A DNA stretch of 64,000 nt from contig JAJRPF010000048.1 of the NCBI GenBank assembly GCA_024280885.1, positions 496,001-560,000 on the forward strand. The letters run 5' to 3'. A program made the position numbers and the translations under genes. The notes under the pieces were generated by a model that was given only the letters and a program-made list of their open reading frames with translations, did not search any database and had not been told where the DNA came from. Below, in pieces: positions 33,903 to 41,140 of this stretch (positions are counted from its first letter, which is position 1; every line of letters starts with the position of its first letter). Origin of the DNA: Planctomycetota bacterium (GTDB taxonomy: Bacteria > Planctomycetota > JAJSAM01 > JAJVHW01).

Positions 33903-33918
33903 TCAACCGACTCCGTAT

Positions 33919-35307
33919 TCAACCGTCCACGCGGCTCTCGCTGTCATGTGGTCGGTTCCTACGTGATCGGGGGACGCGATCACGTCCGTCGGTGGCCAAT
34001 GCGGCGGCCATCCGGTCGCCCTCCAGCCGGTTGATCACGACCGCACCCACTGCGTCGCCCATGACGTTCGTGGACGTGCGGAACATGTCGAGGAACGCGT
34101 CGACCGCGAAGATCAACGGGATGTACTCGACCGAGAGACCGACGGCGTTGGCGACGAGCACCATGGTGATGAGCCCGGCATCCGGCACGGCGGCCGCCCC
34201 CACGCTGGCGAGCACAGCGGTCAGGAAAATGACCACGGTCAGCACGGGCGTGAGCACGATCTCGGCGCCCGGCATCCCGCCGAAGAGCTGGATCAGGAAG
34301 ATCACCGCGACGCCCTCGTAGAGCGCCGTCCCGTCCATGTTGATCGTGGCGCCGAGCGGCAGGATGAAGTTCGCCGCCTCCGGCCGCACGCCGAGATTCT
34401 CTTCGACGCACTCCATCGTGACCGGCAGCGTCGCTGCGCTCGAGCGCGTGGAGAACGCGATCATCCAGGCCTCGCGGATGCCCTTCAGGAACGTCCACGG
34501 CGACATCTTGCCCACCGTCTTGCAGATCGTGAGCAGGACGACGACGTGCGCCGCGATCGCGACGAGCACAGTCAGGACGTACCAGAAGAGGAGTTCGAAG
34601 ACGCCGGGTCCGTGCTGACCGACCAACGACGTGATCAGGCAGAAGATGAAGAACGGCGAGCCCGCCATGATCCATCCTGTGATGCGCATGATCGCCGCGT
34701 TCATGCCCTGGATGATCGGGATGACCGGGCGACCCTCCTTCCCGACCGTGATGAGCGCGATACCGAGCAGACAGGCGAAGAAGATGACGCCGAGCGTCTG
34801 GCCCTCTGAGAGCGCCTTGAAGGGGTTGACGACGATCTTCTGGATATTCGCCTTGATCGTGTCGGCCGCGGTCAGCCCTTCTGCGCCGTCGACCTTGGCG
34901 GTCTTGGCACCGAATTCATGGTCGATCTCGGCGCGCCGCTCAGCCCACGACGCGCGGATCATGTCGCGGTCGCCGCGTAGTCCCGGTTGGATCGTCAGCA
35001 CGAAGACGAGGCCGAGCGTCACGGCGATCGACGTCGTCGTCAGGTAGAACGCCATCGTCTTCCACCCGATGCGCCACAACTCCGCTCGACTGGCAAGGCT
35101 CACGATCGCGGCCAGGATCGAGATGAAGATGAGCGGTGCGACGATCATCTTCAGAAGCCCGATGAAGACCGTCTTGCCGAGGAGGTCCGCGAGCCAGATC
35201 GAGTTCTCGTAGAGCGGCGTCGATGGATCGAGACTCGAGAGCCACAGGCCGGCGATCAGCCCAGCGGCCATGGCGACGAAGATCAGGATGTGGAGCTTGT
35301 TCTTCAT
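33919..35307 (-). CDS. Dicarboxylate/amino acid:cation symporter
   Basis: A 462-residue inner-membrane carrier of the DAACS family (GltP/DctA/GltPh). Seen: the serine-rich hairpin tip AFSTRSSAATLPVTM, the NMDGTALYEG motif of TM7 and the substrate-binding stretch DMFRTSTNVMGDAVGAVVI in TM8. Several hydrophobic helices precede these. It takes up glutamate, aspartate or C4-dicarboxylates with Na+ or H+; which one cannot be told. About 30 charged residues follow TM8. Confidence 0.95.
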   Translation of the reverse strand: MKNKLHILIFVAMAAGLIAGLWLSSLDPSTPLYENSIWLADLLGKTVFIGLLKMIVAPLIFISILAAIVSLASRAELWRIGWKTMAFYLTTTSIAVTLGLVFVLTIQPGLRGDRDMIRASWAERRAEIDHEFGAKTAKVDGAEGLTAADTIKANIQKIVVNPFKALSEGQTLGVIFFACLLGIALITVGKEGRPVIPIIQGMNAAIMRITGWIMAGSPFFIFCLITSLVGQHGPGVFELLFWYVLTVLVAIAAHVVVLLTICKTVGKMSPWTFLKGIREAWMIAFSTRSSAATLPVTMECVEENLGVRPEAANFILPLGATINMDGTALYEGVAVIFLIQLFGGMPGAEIVLTPVLTVVIFLTAVLASVGAAAVPDAGLITMVLVANAVGLSVEYIPLIFAVDAFLDMFRTSTNVMGDAVGAVVINRLEGDRMAAALATDGRDRVPRSRRNRPHDSESRVDG

Positions 35308-35384
35308 CCCGCCATGCTATCGACCGCGCTGGGGCGATGCGCGTGGCGCGTCGTTCGGTCAGCCGCGGAATGGACGCTGGACCG

Positions 35385-36299
35385 TCAGGGGATCGAGATC
35401 AGCCCGGCGTGCTCAAGCCGGCGTGGCTGCAGCCCGCCGAGTCCCTGGTCCTCGGGGTCCACGCCGAAGTGGATCTGCCGGTTGCCGACGTCCAGCCCAT
35501 CACCGATGAACGGATTCCCGACCCTGCCCGTGAACGACCACGTGCCGTCGTTCGTCACGTCCATGCCGCCCTCCGCGAGCAGATCGCCCAAACCGCGGAC
35601 GATCTGGCCCTCGAGGCGGACGTCGAATTGATTGTCGAGCTGCGGCGCTGCGCTGCCGAATACGGTGGCGATGATGTTCCCGTCAGTGAGGCGCGTCGTG
35701 ACGCTGCCCCAGAGTCGCACCGGTTCCGGGCGCACCGGAAACGTGCCGTCGGCATCGGCGGCCGGGCGCTGCGTGTACGTCCAGGCCTCGAATGACACGC
35801 GCATGCGCACGCGTGCTCCACCGTCTTTCGCGAGCACCTTCGCGAACTTTGTCGCGCGCTTCAGCGCCTTCTTGCGGAACTTCGTGAGATCCGAGCGGAT
35901 GCTCTCGGCGAATTTGTCGGCGGAGCCGCCGTCGCCGGTCACACCGCCTGCGAGATCGTTGTCGCCAGCCGCCGCCATCGCACCGGCAACATCGTTCGCG
36001 AAGGCGTCGGCTGCTCCGTCGCCGGCAACCTTCAATCGACTGGCGTAGAACGCCAGCGCGGCACCGAAACCCGTGGCGGCCTCTTCCGCCGTCGTCTCGC
36101 CGCGGGAGAGCCCCCGCTGCAGATTGGCCACCGCGTCATTGAACGTGGACTCGGCCGTCTTTGCCTCACGGACGTAGTCCTTGCGTACCGACGTTGCGGA
36201 CGCGGAGAGAGCGTCGCCGCGACGGCCGGCTTCGGCGGGTGCGGTGGCGATGAGCGCGAGCGCTCCCAATGCAATGGCGAACGTGACCTGACGGAGCAT
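35385..36299 (-). CDS. Secreted protein of unknown function
   Basis: A 304-residue protein with a signal peptide (MLRQVTFAIALGALALIATA...). The middle is helical and Ala/Lys rich; the C-terminal half has beta patterns and Asp/Gly turns. AGAGGA precedes ATG 36299. It lies downstream of the deoxyhypusine-synthase-like gene on the same strand but 113 bp away. Nothing recognised. Confidence 0.65.
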   Translation of the reverse strand: MLRQVTFAIALGALALIATAPAEAGRRGDALSASATSVRKDYVREAKTAESTFNDAVANLQRGLSRGETTAEEAATGFGAALAFYASRLKVAGDGAADAFANDVAGAMAAAGDNDLAGGVTGDGGSADKFAESIRSDLTKFRKKALKRATKFAKVLAKDGGARVRMRVSFEAWTYTQRPAADADGTFPVRPEPVRLWGSVTTRLTDGNIIATVFGSAAPQLDNQFDVRLEGQIVRGLGDLLAEGGMDVTNDGTWSFTGRVGNPFIGDGLDVGNRQIHFGVDPEDQGLGGLQPRRLEHAGLISIP

Positions 36300-36412
36300 G
36301 GCGATCCTCTGTGTGGCGTACGAGTTGCCTACCCAGCGTAGCTGCGTTGGCGGATCCTGCATCGGGAGCATTGCTTGCGCTCCCTCGGGCGGAGTCGCGC
36401 GATCGGCCGTGA

Positions 36413-37390
36413 CTACCAGCCAAGGAGCCAGGCGAAGATCAGCGGTGCGACGATGGTTGCGTCGGACTCGATGATGTACTTGGGCGTTTCGGCGCGCAGC
36501 TTGCCCCACGTGATCTTCTCGTTGGGCACCGCGCCCGAGTAGCCGCCGTAGCTCGTCGTCGAGTCCGAAATCTGGCAGAAATAGCCCCATTCGGGCGTCT
36601 CCGTGCGCCCGAGATCCTGGTGCAGCATCGGGACGACACAGATCGGGAAATCCCCCGCGATCCCGCCGCCGATCTGAAAGAAACCGATCGAGTGGGCGGC
36701 GCTGACTTCGACGTACCACTCGGCCATCCGGCGCATGTACTCGATGCCGGTGCGCACCGTGTGGACGTTGCCGATATGGCCCTCCATCACGTGCCCCGCG
36801 AACATGTTGCCGAGAGTCGAGTCCTCCCAGCCCGGCACGATCATGGGGAGATTCTTCTCGCAGGCCGCGACCATCCACGAGTCGCGTGGATCGATCTGAT
36901 ACGCGTCGCGCAACTTCCCCGAGCGCAGGATGCGGTACATGAATTCGTGCGGGAAGTAGCTCTCGCCTGCTGCGTCCGCCGCCTTCCACTCTTCGAGTAC
37001 GACGCCTTCGATACGGCGCATTGCCTCTTCCTCGGGGATGCACGTGTCGGTGACGCGGTTCAGGTGGCGCGCGAGGAGCGCCTCTTCCTGCGCCCCCGAG
37101 AGGTCGCGGTACTCCGGGATGCGCACGTAGTGGTCGTGCGCGACGAGGTTGAAGATATCCTCTTCGAGATTGGCGCCCGTGCAGCAGATGGCGTGGACCT
37201 TGTCCTGCCGGATCAACTCGGCGAGCGAGAGCCCGAGTTCGGCGGTGCTCATCGCGCCCGCGAGCGTGACGAGCATCTTCCCGCCCTCGTCGAGGTGACG
37301 TTCCCAACCCTTCGCGGCGTCCATCAACGCAGCAGCGTTGAAGTGCCGGAAATGGTGTTCGATGTAGTGCGAGACCGGTCCGCGCGTCAT
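36413..37390 (-). CDS. Deoxyhypusine-synthase-like protein (possible homospermidine synthase)
   Basis: A 325-residue member of the deoxyhypusine synthase fold. NAD-site segments ICCTGANLEEDIFN and the active-site SGAVPNEKITWGKLR are present; the Lys of WGK is the residue that forms the enzyme-butylimine intermediate in the eukaryotic enzyme. Bacteria lack eIF5A, and characterised bacterial homologues make homospermidine from polyamines. No polyamine genes are adjacent. Start chosen at ATG 37390; the frame is open upstream. Confidence 0.85.
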   Translation of the reverse strand: MTRGPVSHYIEHHFRHFNAAALMDAAKGWERHLDEGGKMLVTLAGAMSTAELGLSLAELIRQDKVHAICCTGANLEEDIFNLVAHDHYVRIPEYRDLSGAQEEALLARHLNRVTDTCIPEEEAMRRIEGVVLEEWKAADAAGESYFPHEFMYRILRSGKLRDAYQIDPRDSWMVAACEKNLPMIVPGWEDSTLGNMFAGHVMEGHIGNVHTVRTGIEYMRRMAEWYVEVSAAHSIGFFQIGGGIAGDFPICVVPMLHQDLGRTETPEWGYFCQISDSTTSYGGYSGAVPNEKITWGKLRAETPKYIIESDATIVAPLIFAWLLGW

Positions 37391-37502
37391 GCCGAGACTC
37401 CTTGCGAGCGCGTCGCCACGGGCGGCGACGGAGGGTGGATCAACGTCGCATACGTCGCCGTGTGCGGCCACCATTTCCGCGTCGGTACAGTACCCTCCTC
37501 GC

Positions 37503-38996
37503 ATGGCCCGCCGTCGTCCAGCCGCCCTCGCCGCCTTCCTGCTGGCATTCGTCGTTGCGCAACCCGTGTTGGCTGCGACCGAGACGAGCGAGGCCGATCT
37601 CCGCGCCGCGTTCGCTGCACTCATCGAGAAGGGCGACCACACGGAGCTGTTGCGCGCCGCTGATACGGCGCTTGCCGGCGCGCCCGAGAACGTGGCAGCG
37701 ATGGAGCATCGGGCGTACGCGCTGCAGAAGCTCGGTCGGGGTCGACAGGCCGCCAGCGCCTATGCCGCCGTGCTGAAGCTGCGTCCGGATCACGCCTGGG
37801 CGCTTACGCAACTCGGGTGGATCGAGATCGAGATGGGGCACTTCGGAGAGAGCGTGCGGCACCTGCGGCGTGCGGTCGTCTTGCAGCCCGACTCGCTCGA
37901 TGCCCAGCGCAAACTGGTTACCGCCCTGCGCGCCGCGGGCGACTTCGTCGCGGCGCACGCCCAGGTCGTGGCGACGCGCGACTCCGGCTCGGACGCCGCG
38001 TGGACGTGGCGCGAGCAGGCCGAACTCGAGTGGATGCGCGGCGACCTGGATGCCGCGACGGCATCGCTCGGAGAGGCGCGGAAGGCGGGAGCGGACGACG
38101 TCACGCGTCTCGCCGAGTTGGTCGCATTCGACCGTGAACTGCTGAAGAGTGCAGCCGATCCGGACACATTCCGGCGGCAGCGTGAGGCCGGAACGTCCTG
38201 GCAATTCGAGGTGGGCGATGTCGTCGTGCGGACGGCCGTTGGCCCGCGTCTTCCAGCGGCCGTTGAGCGCATGTTGCGCGAGTTGCCGGAACGTTTCGCG
38301 GATCTCGTCGGTGGTCCGCGTGGGCCCGGTCGAAGCGCCCTCGTTCTCCTTCTCTCGCGCACGACGGAGCAGCACGAGGTCCTCCGCCGTCGACAGTTCC
38401 CGCGCGGCTCGCGCGGGCGCGCGTTCACCGGGATGGTCCGTGGTGCCAGGAGCAAGGGGAGCGATGGCGAGGTCGTCATCCGTGTCGCGTGGACAGCCCC
38501 GGATCTTGCGACGTCGATCGCGCACGAGATGGGGCACGCGGCCCTGCTGCGGGCCGGTCTCAGTGTGCCGCTCTGGTTGGACGAAGGGATCGCGACGTAC
38601 CTCGAGAAGTTGCGCACCGGCGAGGACGATCCGGCCACGTGGCGTGACGACTTTCGCGTCGAATTGACGCGCGCACTGCGCCACGATCGCATTCTCTCCT
38701 GGGAGCGGATGCTGGCCGCGCAGCGCTCCGACTTCGAGGGCGCGCACGGTCGCGAGCGCTACGCGCAGGCCTGGTCGATGGTGCGTTTCCTCTTGCACGC
38801 GGACGAGATGGGCGCCGACGCCGCGATCCGTCGCGAACGACTCCGCAGCATCGTGGCCCCCGCACGCAGCGGTGGTGCGTTTCGTGTCGCTGGGGGGCGA
38901 GCGCTGATCGAGGCCACTTACGGCCTGTCGCTCGGCAAGATCGACGCCGCGTGGCGCCGCCACATCGGCGCGCCGAAGCGCGACGGAGACCGGTAG
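37503..38996 (+). CDS. Secreted TPR protein with HExxH metallopeptidase domain
   Basis: A 497-residue protein. A signal peptide (about 1-24) is followed by TPR-like helical pairs (ENVAAMEHRAYALQKLGRG, DHAWALTQLGWIEIEMGHF, DSLDAQRKLVTALRAAGDF) to about residue 215. The C-terminal half holds the zinc motif HEMGH with LWLDEGIATYLE downstream, as in DUF1570/gluzincin-like peptidases. Probably an extracytoplasmic protease or a protease-like scaffold. Divergent from the gene at 36413. Confidence 0.82.
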   Translation: MARRRPAALAAFLLAFVVAQPVLAATETSEADLRAAFAALIEKGDHTELLRAADTALAGAPENVAAMEHRAYALQKLGRGRQAASAYAAVLKLRPDHAWALTQLGWIEIEMGHFGESVRHLRRAVVLQPDSLDAQRKLVTALRAAGDFVAAHAQVVATRDSGSDAAWTWREQAELEWMRGDLDAATASLGEARKAGADDVTRLAELVAFDRELLKSAADPDTFRRQREAGTSWQFEVGDVVVRTAVGPRLPAAVERMLRELPERFADLVGGPRGPGRSALVLLLSRTTEQHEVLRRRQFPRGSRGRAFTGMVRGARSKGSDGEVVIRVAWTAPDLATSIAHEMGHAALLRAGLSVPLWLDEGIATYLEKLRTGEDDPATWRDDFRVELTRALRHDRILSWERMLAAQRSDFEGAHGRERYAQAWSMVRFLLHADEMGADAAIRRERLRSIVAPARSGGAFRVAGGRALIEATYGLSLGKIDAAWRRHIGAPKRDGDR

Positions 38997-39043
38997 GGGA
39001 GCGCGCGACGTGGTTGCATCGCGCTATTCGAGCTAGTCCCGCG

Positions 39044-39094
39044 GTGCCCGGTGTCTGGCGGACCGAGGGCGTCGGGCCGCCCGTCACCGGGCAC
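39044..39094. repeat. Hairpin-bounded repeat element, short copy B
   Basis: A 51-bp palindromic element with perfect 10-base ends, GTGCCCGGTG (39044-39053) and CACCGGGCAC (39085-39094). The ends match the GTRCCCGG pattern of the elements at 1766-1933 and 39159-39343, with G in place of A. It looks like an internally deleted or minimal version of the family. Confidence 0.6.
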
Positions 39095-39402
39095 AATCCA
39101 AGTGAACGGTCCAATCTCGTTCTCGATCAGACGCCGAGAGAGCCTCTTCGCTCGGATCGTACCCGGGCGTCGGCGGGCCACCTGGCCCCGACAACAGACA
39201 TCGTTGCTCCGCCGCCGACCGGGGACGGCGGGACGTCTTCTTGAATTCCCCCGGAGGTTCGGCGCTGCCCCTCGGTCCCCGTCGAGCGGCGGACCGAGGG
39301 GCTCACCGCAGCTGAGCCAGTTGGGCCGCCCCTCGCCGGGTACCATCCACGTGAACGGTCCAATCTCGTTCTCGATCAGACGCAGACAGAGCCCCATCGC
39401 TT
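39075..39402. repeat. Direct repeat flanking hairpin element C
   Basis: A segment of about 80 bp occurs twice in direct orientation, at about 39075-39152 and 39323-39402. The central 33 bases are identical (39102-39134 and 39351-39383; core CCAATCTCGTTCTCGATCAG). Each copy starts at the right end of a GTRCCCGG element, so the unit seems to be hairpin element plus tail, present twice in tandem. Confidence 0.85.
39159..39343. repeat. Hairpin-bounded repeat element, copy C (MITE-like)
   Basis: A 185-bp element with ends GTACCCGG (39159-39166) and CCGGGTAC (39336-39343). Terminal arms beyond these are also similar to each other in inverted orientation. Internally CCTCGGTCC and GGACCGAGG form a 9-bp stem. 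It is the inverted homologue of 1766-1933, with an extra stretch around 39236-39262 (TTCTTGAATTCCCCCGGAGG) absent there. Confidence 0.7.
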
Positions 39403-39422
39403 GAACTGACCGTCGCGCGGCG

Positions 39423-39764
39423 TCACACCAGAGCGGCGGACCACATCTCGTCGGTGAAGCCGACGACCCACACGTTGCCGATGCGGGCGGCGGGGGCGCG
39501 CAGGGTTCCGGAGCGCCCGAGGACCTTGGCCGCGATCTCCGCGGCGTCGGAAGTCGGGTCGAACTCGGCGAACGCCTTGCCACTGCTCACGAGGATGCGC
39601 GTCGCACCGTCGAAGAGCGTCGCGAGGTCGGCTGCGTGGAACTTCGTCTTTCCGGCGGAAACCGTCTCACGGACGGCCGCACCCCGATTAGCGATGAACG
39701 CGTCGGAGCGCTTGCAGCCGGTTCACCCGCTGCGTCGGTAATACCAGTCGATCGTCGGTGTCAT
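39423..39764 (-). CDS. ArsC-family selenoprotein
   Basis: From ATG 39764 (GGAG about ten bases upstream) the frame reads MTPTIDWYYRRSG, then TGA at 39725-39723, then TGCKRSDAFIANRG and on to a stop at 39423: 113 residues if the TGA is selenocysteine (U14-x-x-C17). This is the arsenate-reductase/Spx-like thioredoxin fold, with the opal codon at the catalytic Cys. The C-terminal half has KFHAADLATLF, LRAPAARIGNVWVVGF and the cis-Pro of RAPA. It matches the family annotated as ArsC family (seleno)protein. Redox partner and substrate unknown. Standard gene calling misses it. Confidence 0.85.
39674..39720 (-). promoter_or_regulatory. Candidate SECIS of the ArsC-family selenoprotein
   Basis: On the transcript, two bases after the UGA, CGGCTGCA (39720-39713) can pair with TGCGGCCG (39681-39674), eight pairs with one G-U. 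Inside, AGCG and CGCT allow a second short stem. The position just 3' of the UGA and within the coding region is where bacterial SECIS elements lie. Not folded computationally. Confidence 0.45.
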
Positions 39765-39883
39765 GCTCGCGGCTCCGCGCTGGGATCAGAATCAAACCCA
39801 AGATCAGGTTGGTTGAGCGCGCGATGATACGAAGGCGGACGCGCGTGCGCGTGAGAGATCGCAGTGAGCGCCCGGCGATGCCG

Positions 39884-41140
39884 TCAGTCGGCGCCAGTCA
39901 CGAACGGAACGACTGCGCTTCCGAAGCGTTGTAGCGTTGTGTCGGCGGCGTCACCGAGAGCACCATCGCGGCGCAGAGTCTCGATCAGCGCGACGAGTTG
40001 GTTCGCGCAGCGGTTCACGTGCTCGGAACGCATCAGGCCCGCCTGATCGAGGGGGTCAGGCCGGAAGGACGTGATCTCGTTGGGCAACCGCTCGACCCAG
40101 GCCATCACGATGTCGTGTGCGCCGTCGCGCGAGTCCGCGACGACCGCATTCATGAAACGCGACTCGAGTAGCTCGGCCAGATGCGCCTCGTCTCGATACC
40201 CGATCGGCTGTACGCGACCGGCCCAGACGAGGGCCGCGGAGAAGACGTCGAGCCGCACGCGACCCCGACTCAGGGCCGGCGAGAGCGCCTCGCTCTGCGC
40301 CGCGCTCAGCATCGCGAACACGTCAGCGAAATACGCTTCCTTGAGCTCGGCCTCTTCGACGATCTTGCGCAATGCGAGGAGTCCGTCTTCGTAAGCTCGA
40401 AGGCGCGCCTGGTCGCGCTGCGTGTAGTCGTTTCCGAGACGCCCGAGTCGTTCGCGTTGCGCGGCATCGAGTGGCATCCCGAGCGCTTCCAGATTCGCTG
40501 CGATCGCGTTCGTCATGAACGCCGGGTGTGAGAACGCACCGTTTGGGCCAGTGCCGGGCACGCCGGCTCGATTGAGCGTGATGGCGGCGCCGACCAACGG
40601 ACCGTTGCGTTTCTGCGCGTCCCCGATGTCCTCGGGAGCGGGTGGCACGCCCTCGAGGATCGCCCCGGCGATGCGGTTGGCAATCGGGACCATGCCGGAC
40701 ATGCTGTCCGCAATGGCGACCCAATCGACGTTGGTGATCGCCGTCTGAACGACGTCATCTGCGCCCTCGAAGCGGTACGCTGGCCACTCGGCAACCCGCG
40801 CCCTCCAGTCTGTGTCGTCCGGGTCCCCCGCATCGCCGGGATCGCGCGTGCCTGCGTTCTCGGCGGATCCGGATGCATCGTTGCTCGTCTTCGACGACGC
40901 GATCTCCACTGCCGCGAGTTCACGGCGGGCCTGCTTGAGGCCGCGCTCCGCCGACCGGGCACGCCGCTCCGCGCTGCTCAGTTCGCCTTCGGCGGCAGTC
41001 CGCGCGGATTGCGCGGCATCGAGTTCCGCCTGCAACGCGACGAGTTCTCCGTCTGACTCGTCTACCGGCCGCAGAACGAACCCAGCGACAGCCCCGACTG
41101 CGAGGCAGATGATCGCCAATGCGACGCGTGCGGCCGTCAT
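39884..41140 (-). CDS. Membrane-anchored coiled-coil protein, paralogue of the sigma fusion's outer domain
   Basis: A 418-residue protein: membrane helix at 4-23, coiled coil at about 28-78, an acidic linker, then a helical domain. That domain is clearly related to the C-terminal part of the preceding sigma fusion: RNGPLVGAAITLNRAGVPG matches RNGPVIALALRLKAGGVEG, and LDAAQRERLGRL matches LDSAQRTKLRRA; both have SRGRVRLDV / SRGRAGLDL. ATG 41140 overlaps the sigma stop (ATGA), so the two are translated together. It may bind or regulate the sigma fusion through like domains. Confidence 0.8.
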   Translation of the reverse strand: MTAARVALAIICLAVGAVAGFVLRPVDESDGELVALQAELDAAQSARTAAEGELSSAERRARSAERGLKQARRELAAVEIASSKTSNDASGSAENAGTRDPGDAGDPDDTDWRARVAEWPAYRFEGADDVVQTAITNVDWVAIADSMSGMVPIANRIAGAILEGVPPAPEDIGDAQKRNGPLVGAAITLNRAGVPGTGPNGAFSHPAFMTNAIAANLEALGMPLDAAQRERLGRLGNDYTQRDQARLRAYEDGLLALRKIVEEAELKEAYFADVFAMLSAAQSEALSPALSRGRVRLDVFSAALVWAGRVQPIGYRDEAHLAELLESRFMNAVVADSRDGAHDIVMAWVERLPNEITSFRPDPLDQAGLMRSEHVNRCANQLVALIETLRRDGALGDAADTTLQRFGSAVVPFVTGAD

